A DNA stretch of 64,000 nt from Chimonanthus salicifolius (lineage: Eukaryota > Streptophyta > Magnoliopsida > Laurales > Calycanthaceae), in contig CM023538.1 in assembly GCA_013350335.1 (NCBI GenBank), positions 59,385,080 through 59,449,079 on the forward strand, written 5' to 3'. Below, piece after piece: positions 11,361 through 23,246 of the stretch. The notes beneath the pieces were generated by a model. That model was not told the origin of the DNA. It saw only the letters and a list, made by a program, of their open reading frames with translations, and ran no database searches. The position numbers and the translations under genes are program-made. Each line of letters begins with the position of its first letter. Position 1 is the stretch's first letter.

Positions 11361-13714
11361 ATCGAGTTCTATCTGGATGAGACATTCAATAGTCTGTTTT
11401 GTCTTAGTTTTTGAGAAGAAATTCAAACATCTCTCCCTCACTAACTACAGAGACACTACTGGTTGAGAGACTCCTCCCACCAAGGAGATGTTCAGTCTTG
11501 CAGAAGTAATTATGTAATTAACAGTTTACTATAAATTAAAACTTCATAAAACATGGCAACGCTTTCGGCCAGACGTATTGTCGCATACACTGCTAGAAAT
11601 CCCCAGTCTATCTTATATATAATGATGAAGTAAAAGCACAAGTAGAATCAATAGAATAAGGTCAAGCAGATCAGCTCAGTCATAGGGCCACCATTCAACT
11701 TAAGTCCTGTCCAACGGACACTAACTGATCTGTTGAATTACATCGAGACCACGATTTTGCATTGAATTATATAAACAAGTTCTACAAGCAATGCATTCTG
11801 CTACAAAACTATACCAATTATGTATGTTTTTAGTTCTTTCTTCTGAGAAATGTTCAGAACAATTACTTTTTCCAGACATTGAGTTGTGTTCATAAAAAAA
11901 ATGAAGTGCAGGCATCAACAGATTAAAATTAATATAAGATTAAGTGAATATAATCATCTGGAGCAAGCTTTTTTCCTTTCTTTATTAACGTTGGTCATGT
12001 TTGGTTTCAAGAATATTAAGAATAGAATGGAATGAAATTGATGAACTTTGTCTTGAGCCAGACTCGAGTTCATCTAACTTGTTCCATTCCGTTCTCACTG
12101 TTCCTAAAAGCAAACGAGCTCTTTAGGTTTTATTTTTGACCTGGATGGATTGGATCCTACAAAAATGTTTAGAAAGTCCAAATCTGAATCATGAACATGA
12201 TGGATTAAAGACAAGAAATAAATTGTCACGACTATTTTGCATTCTTGTATTTAATATTCTATACACTTTGTATTCAGTATTTTACATTTTAAATATTTTA
12301 ATTAAACATTTTATAGATAAAATATGTATGAGCTTTTATTTTTTACATTTTCTAAGATTTTTTTTAATATTTTCATAATTCTTTGATGCTTAAAAAAATT
12401 GGCATGGGAGAATAGCAAACCTAGGCCCATATTGGGTTATATCAATGCAATGGTCGTCGCTATTAAGTTTTGAGTTTTATGTCTCAATTCAACCCAACTA
12501 AAATAGGTTGATTTTAAGTGCAAATTATAGCTATTTTTATGTGAAATTTAGCTAAAAATGGCTTTTGATCTAGGTGAAAATTTTATGATATATGAGAAAT
12601 ATGAGAAAATTAGGATTATTTTTTTAGCCTCCTCGTTATTATTATTTACTCTATTCATCTAAGATTGGAACTTATTATTTACATTCATATGGACATTGCT
12701 AATTATATTACAAAGTCTTGTTATCTAATTAGTGGTCTTTATTATGTTCCACAAGTAAATTTGCAAGATCATATACTACTTGCCTTGTGTTATGTTGTGG
12801 ATTTATGATGGCTTGTGTAGCATAGCATTTTAAATAAAAAAAGTAGATTTTTATTGGTTAGAGACATTTGTTACAAATAATAACTTGCATATTTTATATT
12901 ATACATTTTACATTGATGTTAAAAAATTTACTTGTTGGGTATGTAATATTTTTTTACTATTTAGTCAAATATCATTTATTTTAATTAATATTTAATAAAT
13001 GACTTTACGTTACATGCAGAACACACATTATCACTAATTTAAATATTTTAAAATGTGAAACAAATAAAGGTAAAAAAATCACATAAATGTTCAACAAATG
13101 GGAACATGAAAGTGTTCATTTAGAGAGGTCCAATCAGGTGTCAACCAAGCTAGAACAATTTTGTTGTTGCTCGATAAGTTTACACAACATTATTATATGG
13201 TACGATAAGTTTATTTTATGCAAGGCATCCTGCAGTTTTCCACACATAAATTAAAAAAAATATAAAAAAAAAAACCTATCTAGAGTCTAGATTCTATGCT
13301 TGCAAGCATGCAGAGTTTTCCTACATCAATGTGCAAGTTATCATTTGCATTTTGCATTTTGCATTTTACTTTGGACATTGATTTGCATTTTACATTTTAC
13401 TTCACACATTTTCCTTTGCACAATTAACAACTAGGGTATAAATGAATGGTAAAGCTGCTTTCAAATTTTCAGGCCTAATTGCCATCCTTAATGATACACG
13501 TTGGTCATACTCCTAAAATGCAAAATTTCAGCCAAATATCTAATTTAGAGGAGTGTCCTCTAATAGCGTGAGATGAGTCTTACTGAGTGAAGTGACCATG
13601 AGGTAGAGCATCATCCAAACACTAAGCAAGGATTAAAATCTTTAAAATCGATAAAATGATTTTAAAAACATTACATCTATTTTCCTAGCATCTAAGTTAA
13701 TACATTTACAGGCG
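11361..13714. other. intergenic spacer between tail-to-tail genes
   Basis: AT-rich DNA between the RabGAP 3' end and the DDRGK1 stop codon. I see no exon, RNA gene or bounded transposon. A short minisatellite of GCATTTT/ACATTTT units lies at about 13348-13405. Confidence 0.6.
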
Positions 13715-13920
13715 TCAAGCGACAGCAATCCCATCTGCATGACTACTTTCATCAGCAAACTGAGGCTTTGGGTCCAAATCTATGAACTTGTTAGACATAC
13801 TGGCTAGATGTGAAATGCTAACCCTTCCCTCACGTTTGATGTGATCTGCAACCGCTTGCATTTCCTCATGTGATATGTATATGTACTTTCCACGGTCATC
13901 CATCACACCAGATAGTCGCC
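13715..13920 (-). CDS. DDRGK1: DDRGK1 last exon
   Basis: After the base carried over from the previous exon it reads GRLSGVMDDRGKYIYISHEE and on to HLASMSNKFIDLDPKPQF and a C-terminal GIAVA, then TGA (13717-13715). The acceptor is TATAACAG. It carries the diagnostic MDDRGKYIYI motif. Confidence 0.96.
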
Positions 13921-16900
13921 CTGTTATACAATCATGATCACCAATGCAAAATAGCTTGGTTATGCTGTTTTTTATCAGTGCTCGCATTATTCAATCCTTG
14001 TCCAACATTAGGCAGTAAAGACGAGTAGCAGCAAAACTTACCCATACTTTCCAGCGATGTTATTCGATTGATACAGTCCTGCATAACCAGAAATAATAAT
14101 CATGGTAGGAGCTAATAGAGACCAAACTACAAATCAAAATAATAGTGTCCTAAAATTAATAAGTTCCTGAAAAAAGGATCAAAAAAAGAAAACTTGTAGA
14201 TTTCAAGAGCATCTCTTTCATTTCCAGCTGATTATGATGACCACATTTCTGCATTTAGTGCAGATTCTACACCTAAAACCGCAGCAAAGCACACATGCAT
14301 TCAATACAGATACAGTAATACATATCTAGTTACATGAGAATCATTTTTCTACTCCTTACTTTTAAAGATTTAACCAGAGAGTGAGATTATATGCTGACAT
14401 GGCGGTTAGAAGCACTTCAGACGTGTAGGCTTTCCTCCACTTTGTAAGGGAGCCCTTAAGTAAAAAAGGTGTTAAATGATCTTCCCTGTCCAGGTCTGTT
14501 TCTGATAGTCTAAGTCTCCAAAACTTGAATTCTTAGCTGCAACTTAAGAAATAAAATTTTAGACCAGTCGATAACCAAATTTAAGGTCACTTTCAAAGTT
14601 AGGCTCAAAATTTGAGAAAATCCCAACTACAAAATTCAACCAATGATTCCTAGATGAAATCCTCACATCTCACACAGATAAATAAATTTATTCCGAAGGA
14701 GAAAATTGAAACTCAAATTGGCGATACCTATAAAAGTAGTCTCAACAAAGAAAATTGTCAAAGGCCAGGTGTTAATTCCAAATCAAGATTTAAACACATA
14801 AGCACAATAATTCATGAACTAGAATTAAAATTCCACAAAAATTTAAATACAAAATTAAACTAGAACATAAACTAGAAAAAAAGATATCACCAGGAGGGAG
14901 AAGAAAACTTGAACTTCAATTGAATGAGGGATGAATGCAATGGGCTCCCAAGGCCCTTATTTATAGTGAGAACAAATCCGAAAACCTACAAGGAGGTGCA
15001 TGTCAACCTCTTTTACTTCTCTATGCTTTGCTAAAAACAACCAATTCACTCTCTTATTAACATGTGTCCTTGATGACATCATTAATACATATTTATCCCA
15101 AATAAGCTAAGAGGGAGGAATGCATGTGCTATGTTGGTTCCAAAGAGAGAAGACTGACATGTAGCAAGCATATCTTATCTTCTCAACTCGTCATTCTCCC
15201 TTTTATCAAGCAAATAGGCCTCCAAAATGAGCTAACCAAGCCCAAAACACCTCCAATTGAGCCCTAACCCATATGTCTATAATATGGGCCTTCTAATTCA
15301 CCATTCTAGGTCCCTTTAGACTCCTTAAAGGTCTTCGTTTTGCACCATCGAAATTGTCATGCAACTCAAAAGCAATTTGGACAATTTGGTCACCAATTTC
15401 TTCAATGTCTTCATTATGGGCCTCGATGTCCACATCATTCCCCCTTGGCTGGGAAGAAACACATCCTCAAGTTGGTGTCAACATCATCTTGAGAGAGAAA
15501 ATCACCAACCTGTTGTGCTTTCAGATCCACAATATTAAAAACATCTGAGATGTTGAGATCTGTGGAAGCTTGACCTGATAAGCATTATCTTTAATGCGCC
15601 ACAACACTTTTCTTTTTCAACTTGTTGAAGTTGCAAATTGGAAAGTGTTCGTTCAAATGTACCACACAAGATCACCAACACTAAACACCACTTTGTGACG
15701 ATGTTTGTTGGCAGCATCCTCGTTAGAGAGCTCTATCTTCTACCGAACTTGTTCATGAAGCTTCTTAATTTTTGCAGCCATGTCAACAGCTTCAAGATTA
15801 AAAATACCAATGCCATGGAAAGTGATAACTTGAGAAAATGGGATATACTTGCTACATCTTCAATCTTATCTCTTTAGAACCAAAATAGCAAAGGAATCTC
15901 TCTCTTTTAGCAAGGCTTATTTTGGATTTTCCTTCTTATTTTTTATTTTGGATACATATGTTATAATGATGTCATCAAGGACACATGTCAATAACATAGT
16001 GAATTGGTTGTTTTTCAGTAAACCATAAAGAAAGGACGTGGAGCGCACCCCCTTGCAGGAAATTTTTTTTTCTTATTCTTGCCAAAACACTATTAAATAA
16101 GGACCTTGGAAGCCCATCGTATTCATCCCTGAAGCTCAATTTTTCTTCTCCCCCCTTTGTGAGTTTCTATTTTTCTAGTTTATGTTTTAGTGTAATTTTG
16201 CATTTTAATTTTTCTGCAATTTTAATTCAAGTTCATGAATTATTTTGCTTGTTTGTTTAAATTTTGGTATGAAACACTAGTGAGCATTGGGCCTTTGAAA
16301 ATTTTCTTTGTTGAGAGAACTTTCATAGGCATCGCCAAGTTGAGTTTCAATTTTCTCTTCTGGAGTGAAATTCAATTGGATCTTCATTGATTTGTGTGAG
16401 ATCTGAGGATGTCATCTACAAATCCCAGGTTGAACTTTGAATTTGGGATTTTCTCAAATTTTGAGCTTGAATTTGAAATAACCTTAGATCCAGTTATCGA
16501 TGGGTCTAAAATTTTCATGTCTCAAATTGTGGCTAAGAATTGAAGTTTTGGAAACTTACACTGCATCAGTTTCTTCTCAAGTGTATTCTTTTTCTTAATA
16601 AAAAAAAATAGTAACCTTTCAGGAAAAAAGAAAAAATACATTTTATTAAAAAATCTTAGGATGTACTTCTTTGGAAAAGCTGAAAAACAAAATACAACAA
16701 AGGCATCATGCAAAATGACTTGATATGCTCGAGTGGGTGGAAGTTTTGCATGCATATGAGCTTATGTGCTATTGAAATGAATCCAACTGGCATGACACAG
16801 AGAAGGGCTAATGCCATTAAAAACAGTACATGCATCAGTTGTCCAAATAGCTACTGGACAGCTAATTTGAAATACAGAAATGGGCTGGATATCTTTTTGC

Positions 16901-18783
16901 TACATCAATTAATCAGAGAAGTTGCAATTCTAAAGAAGATTCTAGTTATGTATTGTACTTCATGATAAGAAATCACCAACAACCAACTTCTTTCTGAGAT
17001 CCCATTCAGCTCCTTTGCTATTAGACTCCTTTGATCAACCAATGGCAAATTTGTTCCAACCAAAGAAGCACTTAACATTATACCTGGTCTTCAAAGATTC
17101 TTTTGTTTTCCACCCATACTCCCCAACCCATTGCATGTGGCACCATTTTCCAATTTCCATACAACCTGATCCTTCATATTGAAAGGCCATTCACAGCCCT
17201 TCTATGAAGGGTTTGGAAAGTTGATGAAACTGCCTAGAGACCTAAAAAGACCAAGAACAAAGATAATTGGTGCAACAAAAGGGTGGTCGAAGAAAAGATA
17301 GCCAATGGGCTTCAGACATGTCATTCCACCAAATTCAACCCTAACTATTCCCAGAGTTCTAGACTAAGAATACAGCAATGTGAAAAGCATCTTTGTTACA
17401 ACATAGTACCACCAATCAGTCACAGTTGTCACAATGTCAAATTCCTATTTGTGAATATCTTGCAGGCACAATTTTTAAGTTAACTAGTGGAAATGTAGAG
17501 CAAATAACTGAACTAAAGATTGCACTGCACAACAGAGCATCTTAATGCACTACATTTCATGGTTTCTGAGAATATTAGTTCCTCCCAGGCCAAATTTGGG
17601 TAAGATTATTTTTTTTTTGAAAGATTATTATAAACTATAATTAAACAAATTCCATTTTAAAGACATTTAAAAAATTATAATTAAACAAATTAAAGAAAAC
17701 AAGTATCTAAATAAAAGTACCTGAGTTCGAAGCTTGAATTCCGCAGCAAGATCTTCTAGTGGAACACACTTCTGTTTCTGCAAGATCATACAAAATCAAT
17801 AGATCATTATAGTTATCAATCTTCATTAATTCCTTTACTTTCTTCTCATATATCAGTGCATTCATATATACCCCACAGAAGGTGCTCAAAGAATTACTTG
17901 CCCTGATAAATCAAATTTTTAACAGCATCCAAATATATCATTCATAATTCATACAGCAGGTGGATATTTCCCTATTCTCTCTGGGCTCTTATTGTGGGTT
18001 AGGGTTTGGTGGCATTTTCTAGAAACTCATACCTTACCAGACATGTGGACTAAAGGCTGGAGTGGAACAAGCAGATTTTCAAAGACAAAGCATCCACTAG
18101 TCTCTGTTATTGAAAGATGCCGATCAAGCATTATTCAGTGGGCTTTGCCAGCAAGAGTTCATTGCTTCTCCAGAGAATCACTTCAGAGGAAAATGGTTCT
18201 CTTTATCCTAATATTTCTCATCGTGTCTAATAGTTCTTTTGTAATGTTGGAGATAGCGTGAGAGTAAGGATGTCAACATGCCAGGCTTATACTCAACAAC
18301 CCCAAGCCCAATTAATGGAGGAAAAGTCCAATCACGAAATGGGCTTGTGATGTATGGTAAAGCTCAATCCCAACAAGCCCAATATAAGAGCCTGAATAAA
18401 AAACATTAAACAATAAAATAAAATAAAAAACAAAAAATTGAATAAAAAATTCAAAGAAAAGAGAAAACGAATAGAAGATAAAACTCTAATTAAAAGCTAC
18501 TGAAAAGAAATGGGAAAAAGAAGGTCCTGAAGAAAAAAAAAATAGTTAATAGGAGAAAAAATTATATTACCGGAAAAAAGGGAAAAATCAAAAAGAAGAG
18601 AGGGAAAAAATCAAAAAATCAAAAAGAAGAAAAGGAGAAAGTCCAAAAAATAAAAATAAAAAAGAGAAAATAAAAAAAAATAAAAGAACACAGGGGAAGG
18701 GCATCAAGAGAAAATAGAAAAAAAAAAACATAAGAAAATGAAAAGTGGGAAGTATAAGGAAGAAAATAGACAAAAAAAGAGAG

Positions 18784-18820
<37 letters not shown>

Positions 18821-20964
18821 GGTTTGTGGGGCCATGGTAGACCTAATGATTCAATTCTCCTCACACCCACTTACCCTCGTAAATTGCACCCGTGTCTAAT
18901 TTGACAATAATTTGACTTTTAAATCGCATTCATCTAGTCGTTAATGTTTCAAAAAAAAAAAAGCCCATTCATCTAATTTGATGAATTTCCACTGTTAGAT
19001 AAAAGTTAATTTTTGAGGGCTTTAAAAAACATGACTTCTATTATCCAATCAAGATGAAATTTTAGAAACACCATATACAAGTCAAGGCCTATCAAACCCA
19101 TCCATCCATGTAAGCCGAGAGAGAGAGAAAGAGAATCAATCAGTAGTCTGCCCATTGTTTGAACTTTGAAGGTACAGAATGTTGATGGCACAACTGAGAA
19201 TGGGAATACTAAGGTAATCTTCCAGCAAAGAGCAATAAAAACAAATAAATAAACAAACAAACAAAACATGAATGGAAGCCATTTCTGGAACTCTTTTGTA
19301 GATACACGAACAAACAAAACTTTTTTGTAGATGAGTAATCCAAACCCCCCCAAACAACCCCCCACCCACACACACATGGCATAACTTGAACAGAATCCAG
19401 GCACTATATACATTCTATTCATGAGTCTACCTAGTGATATAAATATAGAAAGAAAATTAGCTCAAATGACCTTATTCAATAGGGGCCAATTTCATTAAAC
19501 AGTTATTAGACCCACACAATGTTGTATGGAATTAAATGTTGGGCAATGAATAAAAGACAAATAGATAAGTAATGGAGATGCATGTACCATGTTGGATGAG
19601 TGGGTTAGCGCAAAGAGTTAGAAATGACTCAGGTAGAGACAATTTAAAAATAACACCAATTGAGGACAAAATGAGGAAAATCCATTTAAGGAGGTTTGGA
19701 TGGGAAAAAATAGGAGTGGAAATGGCTCCAGTACGTAGAGTTGAGAGGTTAGAAATAGCAAGCATTGGGAGACGAGGTAGAATGCTAAAGATGTGGAGGG
19801 AAGGGATCAAAAAAGATATAATAGATAGTGGAGTATCAGATATTATAGTTTTTGATAGGGTGACGTGGAGAAGTAAAACTTGAAAATCTGGCCCCATCTA
19901 GATGGGATTTAGGCTTATGATGCTGATGACCTAATATTCAATATAGAGAGAGCATCAAATCCTCTTTAGACTGCAAAAGGCTTGAATATAAATATACAAG
20001 GTCACAAACCAAAGAACAAAGAAAATCAACTCTTAGGAACTATAAATCAGGCTCTTTTACCTGTTTCCAAAGCTAGGAAATTAACAAACCCCACAAACTA
20101 ATTGCAAATATCAAGGGTTACTGAATCACCATTTGCAGACCATAGACTTTTGATATATATAAGATGATAATCCCCTGTAACCCTCCTTAAGCCACATTGT
20201 CTGTGAACCTTTCTGTGGGACCCATAGATGGTAACGGTGCCCACAAAAAATCATATTGATTGGATCAATCAAGGCATGCTTTTTTAAGCCACAATATTTT
20301 GATCACTTTAAATTAGCCTCAGACACTAACATACTTTTAAAATCATAGCTAGATTTGTCCAACCAAAAGCCCCTTGTTCAAATTCAGGCAGTTCCAACCA
20401 GACCCATCTCGTCAGCAATAGCAAGATCCACATAGGCGAGCTCATGAAGAATGCAGCTTAAGTTGGAAACTGGAAATACTGTAAATTCAATAGTCTGGAT
20501 CCAAGTATAGGAGAGAGATACCCAGATCCAAGATGAGGAAGAAGGAAAAGAAATCACAATATGAAATTCTTAATTATACCAACAGCATAGATCTCAAACC
20601 GACCTTGATGTATTCCACAAAATCAAATAACAAGCCCTGGTTCGCATCTTGAATTTCATTCTCAGTTGTACCTTCAGCATCAACAGAAAATTCCCCTTTC
20701 CACTTTTCAAACTCCAATGCAGCGGCTTCCTCGTCCTTGGCTTTTCGAGCCCTAGCTTCTTCTTCCTATAATCACACTTCTGTGAGTTCTTTAATAGAAA
20801 GTAAAAACAAAACAAAAATATAAGACACTACATGATTCATAAATAAAGCAAGCAGGACTCACCAACAAACGCTCCTGAGCTTCACGTTCCTCATCCTTCC
20901 TCCGTCTCATTTCTGCATAGCGATCTTGTTTTGTATGCCTTGATTCACGTGCTGCTTCCTCAGC
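13715..20964 (-). CDS. DDRGK1: DDRGK domain-containing protein 1 (UFBP1), C-terminal 187 residues, 5 exons
   Basis: DDRGK1/UFBP1 is an ER-membrane adaptor of the UFM1 conjugation system; with UFL1 it directs UFMylation at the ER. Exons in coding order on the minus strand are 20964-20863, 20765-20604, 17777-17721, 14078-14042 and 13920-13715, all with GT-AG sites and matching phases. The protein shows the charged coiled-coil part (AEEAARESRHTKQDRYAEMR, then RRRKDEEREAQERLL and EEEARARKAKDEEAAALEFE), then EKWKGEFSVD, the winged-helix/PCI-like part (LLFDFVEYIK, VPLEDLAAEFKLRTQ, INRITSLESM) and the name-giving GRLSGVMDDRGKYIYIS. It ends at a TGA. Plant homologues have about 300 residues: the first 110 or so (membrane anchor and basic stretch) are not found between 20965 and the N gap and were probably lost in it. 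The intron between 17721 and 14078 holds a gypsy remnant. Confidence 0.93.
14042..14078 (-). CDS. DDRGK1: DDRGK1 37-bp micro-exon
   Basis: Codes DCINRITSLESMG(G) between acceptor ATGCAG and a consensus donor ATGG|gtaagt. It bridges the RTQ of the upstream exon and the GRLSG of the last exon exactly as in family members (RTQECINRITSLE..MGRLSG). Confidence 0.93.
14503..16568 (-). mobile_element. Ty3/gypsy remnant with LTRs in inverted orientation and 5-bp target duplication
   Basis: Two LTR-like arms of about 690-740 bp face each other: 14503-15188 (minus orientation) and 15830-16568 (plus). They share landmarks such as GTCATCAAGGACACATGT and the TATA-like ATAAATAAGG/AAATAAGGAC block. Between them, on the minus strand, lies a broken pol C-terminus (IKKLHEQVR, then HRHKVVFSVGDLVW, then RIKDNAYQVKLP). 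The whole is bounded by the 5-bp repeat gtttc (14498-14502 and 16569-16573), and the outer ends are TGATAG...CATCA. It lies inside a DDRGK1 intron. Confidence 0.75.
15320..15828 (-). pseudogene. Ty3/gypsy polyprotein C-terminal fragment, frameshifted
   Basis: On the minus strand, starting near 15828, one reads NLEAVDMAAKIKKLHEQVR, a stop, then SNEDAANKHRHKVVF, FSVGDLVW, and in other frames RIKDNAYQVKLP, and finally DVDIEAHNEDIEEIGD and QIVQIAFELHDNFDGAKRRP. These are the typical post-integrase tail of plant gypsy Pol. Several stops and frame changes show that it is dead. It is cut at 15828 where the second LTR begins. Confidence 0.75.
17721..17777 (-). CDS. DDRGK1: DDRGK1 exon
   Basis: 19 codons, KQKCVPLEDLAAEFKLRTQ, between acceptor CTTGCAG and donor CAG|gtactt. 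This is part of the winged-helix-like domain. Confidence 0.94.
18390..18815. repeat. A/G-rich low-complexity tract ending in (TA)n
   Basis: About 390 bases almost free of C and T on the plus strand, followed by roughly 14 TA repeats (18787-18814). The open frame on the minus strand (Phe/Leu/Ser only) is a by-product of composition. It lies in the DDRGK1 intron. Confidence 0.85.
19515..19935 (+). pseudogene. LINE (RTE-like clade) reverse transcriptase C-terminus, degenerate
   Basis: Reads MLYGIKCWAMNKRQIDK, a stop, WRCMYHVGW, then IEDKMRKIHLRRFGWE, APVRRVERLEIASI, RRGRMLKMWREGIKKDI and FDRVTWRSKT. This is the familiar end of plant RTE-type reverse transcriptases (MLYG-ECW..., KMREARLRWFGH, PVRRVE, GRPKKTWRE, DRKAWR). 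It ends in the TGATGCTGATGA microsatellite-like tail usual for this clade. It lies in the large DDRGK1 intron, antisense to the gene. Confidence 0.8.
20495..20560 (-). mobile_element. short LINE 3' UTR fragment
   Basis: This piece (gatccaagtatagg...ccaagatgaggaagaaggaa) nearly matches 22681-22735 and thus belongs to the same LINE family as the two 3' ends at 22.0 and 22.6 kb. No tail remains. Confidence 0.55.
20604..20765 (-). CDS. DDRGK1: DDRGK1 exon
   Basis: 54 codons from EEEARARKAKDEEAAALEFE through KWKGEFSVDAEGT to FVEYIK, between acceptor ATTATAG and donor AAG|gtcggt. It is acidic and alanine-rich, consistent with the end of the coiled coil. Confidence 0.94.
20863..20964 (-). CDS. DDRGK1: DDRGK1 exon (most upstream one found)
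   Basis: 34 codons, AEEAARESRHTKQDRYAEMR then RRKDEEREAQERLL, between acceptor TTTGAAG and donor TTG|gtgagt. The sequence is close to invariant in plant DDRGK1. The exon opens with a complete codon, so the missing upstream exon must end in phase 0. Confidence 0.94.
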
Positions 20965-21109
20965 CTTCAAAAATAATAGCAAAAAAATAAAAATAAAAAA
21001 AGATGCCAACATCATAGTTGTTAGTTGTAACAATAGTTTGAATTCCACTAAATACATGTGTGAACCTCTTGTTCACCCAGTTCTTCTCATTTGTTTCTCT
21101 TTAGTTTTT

Positions 21110-21291
21110 TTTTTTGAGGTTGAGAGGTGTCCAGGCGTCGCACCTGATTAGTCCCCCGAGATGTGTGAAAAACCTCCAATCCGCACACACCACGTAAGTC
21201 TGCGAGGAGTGGCCCTTCATTGGAGTCACTAGGGATTGAACCCAATACCTCAATCCTGAACTCTTGTATCTCAACCACTAGGCCAACCCGG
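21110..21291 (-). mobile_element. tRNA-derived SINE with 15-bp target-site duplication
   Basis: On the minus strand it begins with GGCCTAGTGGTTGAGATAC (A-box region), carries the B-box GGTTCAATCCC and ends in poly(A). The flanks are the 15-bp repeat ttctctttagttttt (21095-21109 and 21292-21306). It belongs to a different family from the SINE at 7 kb. It lies upstream of the most 5' DDRGK1 exon found. Confidence 0.9.
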
Positions 21292-21593
21292 TTCTCTTTA
21301 GTTTTTACATGAATAGAACTAGGGGATCATAAACTAGTAATCTTGTAAAAGATCACATCCTGAAATAACTGGATCCATAAATTTGGTGCCAACATTTATA
21401 TCAACCCAGATCACTAATATGATGGGCTGCCTCATGGATGGGGGGACTCAAAACTAAGTCCCAGTTGCCGACCATCATATATGTTTCCAAAATCCATTGG
21501 CCTATCAGATTTTTCTCATACACTTTCTGTCATCTTCCTTTAGAAATGGTAACCGAGAAATTTACTAGAATGCTCAAATATTATTTTTAAAAA

Positions 21594-22101
21594 ATGAAAA
21601 GAATGGTCCACTATCAAATAGAGAGCACTTCGGTTTGGTCTAGGTTTAGGAGTGGTAACCTCATTATCGAAAGTGACTCATCTAATGTCATCTCCTGGGC
21701 TAATAATAGAAAATCCACCCCGTGGAGGTTGGTTAGTATTGTTAGGGACATTTGGAGGTTGTGCATGCTAGATGGCGTCTCTTTCACTCAATACACCTCG
21801 ATCAGCAAACTGTGTTACAGACTTCTTGGCGAAAGCTGGTGTTCATTTACAAAGACCAGCTTTGGAATTTTTTTCATCTCACCAGCCTTGAGTTAGGGGA
21901 CTGGGGGCTCCCTTTGGATCCTGTGTTGGGTGGATTCTTAGATGTATCTTTCTTTTATTTCATGTTTTTCCCTGTTTTTTCTGTTTCTTTTCCTTTTCCA
22001 TGGTTCTGAGTATAAATCTCCTATACTCGGATCCTTCTCTTATACTTCCGTCTTATTTTAATGGTATTAAGTCGTTAATGTTCCCAAAAAAAAAAAAAAA
22101 C
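21594..22101 (+). pseudogene. 5'-truncated LINE: RNase H domain end, 3' UTR and poly(A)
   Basis: In frame from 21594: SGNLIIESDSSNVISWANNR, then TPWRLVSIVRDIWRLC and DGVSF. After a one-base frame slip near 21785 it continues TPRSANCVTDFLAKAGVHLQ, then RPALEFFSSHQP and a stop. This is the RNase H domain (ESDS and D-LAKAG motifs) of a plant L1-type LINE. A 3' UTR of about 200 bp and a run of about 16 A (22085-22100) follow. It lies in the presumed 5' intron of DDRGK1. Confidence 0.85.
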
Positions 22102-22439
22102 AGTCTATATCAGCACATGACTGGTAAAGAATCAGCTTCCTAGTTTGCAAATTCAGAAGGCATGAGCAGAGAAAAAACAAAAAAACAAAAGAATCACAAA
22201 ATTTGTTAGTCAAAACCCTTTTCATAAACCTCCACCAGAAATCCTAAATGGAAGAGGCCCATTGGACAACAATAATCAAGTACAATCAAACGATAACTAG
22301 CAACCCACTAAGATTTCTTCACTGGATTATAGTCACCACGCTTCAATGGCTTTGTAAACATCAAAGCAGACTGTAATGGTCATGAATGAGACCCTCTATC
22401 AGCAGGATCTCAGACTGCCAGCAAAGCAGCTACAGAACC

Positions 22440-22570
22440 CAACCTGTGAAAAATAGGGCCTGATCATTGATTTTTAGCCCAATAGAAAATTGGGCTTGGA
22501 GTCTAGCTCATAAGAGAAGCCCGTTAAAAATCAGGCCACGCTCAGGCACCCCAGGCCCAAGGCCCAAAGC
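22440..22570. repeat. GGGCTT/AAGCCC-rich repeat
   Basis: Dense TTGGGCTT, AGGCCCAA and AAGCCCAA motifs in both orientations. Similar material lies at about 18275-18385 and 23657-23800. The three look like copies of one non-autonomous repeat, but I could not fix ends or target duplications. Confidence 0.45.
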
Positions 22571-22621
22571 CCAACCTGAACTTGTAGATTGTGTATAGTG
22601 TAGACTATGCTCTCTCTCTTC

Positions 22622-22860
22622 TTTTTTTTGAAACACTGAGGACTTAATTCATTAAAAAAAATTGGGAGAGTACAAGAGGAGGATCCAAGTATACGAGAGC
22701 TATACCTAAATCCAAGATGAGGAAGAAGGAAAAGAACATAAAGAAAAAGAAAAGATACAACAATACACCCCTCCCGCCAAAAGAGACAATAAGGACTCCC
22801 CAAGCTCCCAAAAGACTGTGCTCTCTCTCTCTCCCCCCTTTTCAGATGAAAAGAGCTCAC
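22622..22860 (-). mobile_element. LINE 3' end (UTR plus poly(A)), minus strand
   Basis: Its reverse complement (ggtatagctctcgtatactt, ggatcctcctcttgtact, taatgaattaagtcctcagtg, then poly(A)) aligns with the 3' UTR of the LINE at 22000-22100. It is a second, severely 5'-truncated copy of that family in the opposite orientation. Confidence 0.7.
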
Positions 22861-23246
22861 CTCAAACCGAATTACCAAAATCCACCTCTTTTTTCTTGTT
22901 CAATTTACGAGGTCTGATTTTTTTCGTTTAATTTCCCAAATTATCAATATGGTTTTCTCCCTTTTTCATTAATTTCCATATTCCTTTTTCATTTTTTCAC
23001 TTTTTCTGTATTTATTTAACAACTTTTTCCAGATTTGAGTTTTCAATGTGCTCTTTCATCTTTTCCATTTTAGGACCTCTCTTTATTTTTCATTTTCAAA
23101 TATAAAATCTAAATTTTTAAATCTCTATAAAAATTTCTTATTTTTCTCTTTGTAATTGTTGTCTCCATGGAAATCATCTCCCAGTTTATCTTATATTCTT
23201 CATGTAAATCTTTTCTTTGTTTTTCTAAACTTTTTAAGTGCCAATC

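Noticed and set aside
17992..18261. 89-codon plus-strand frame in the DDRGK1 intron
   Set aside because: It vaguely resembles LINE sequence (WALPARVHCF) but has no motif I can defend; left as intron.
18588..18773. Phe/Leu/Ser-only frame on minus
   Set aside because: By-product of an A/G-rich low-complexity tract; the same holds for 27311-27541.
19532..19897. 121-codon minus-strand frame
   Set aside because: Antisense shadow of the RTE-like reverse transcriptase remnant on plus.
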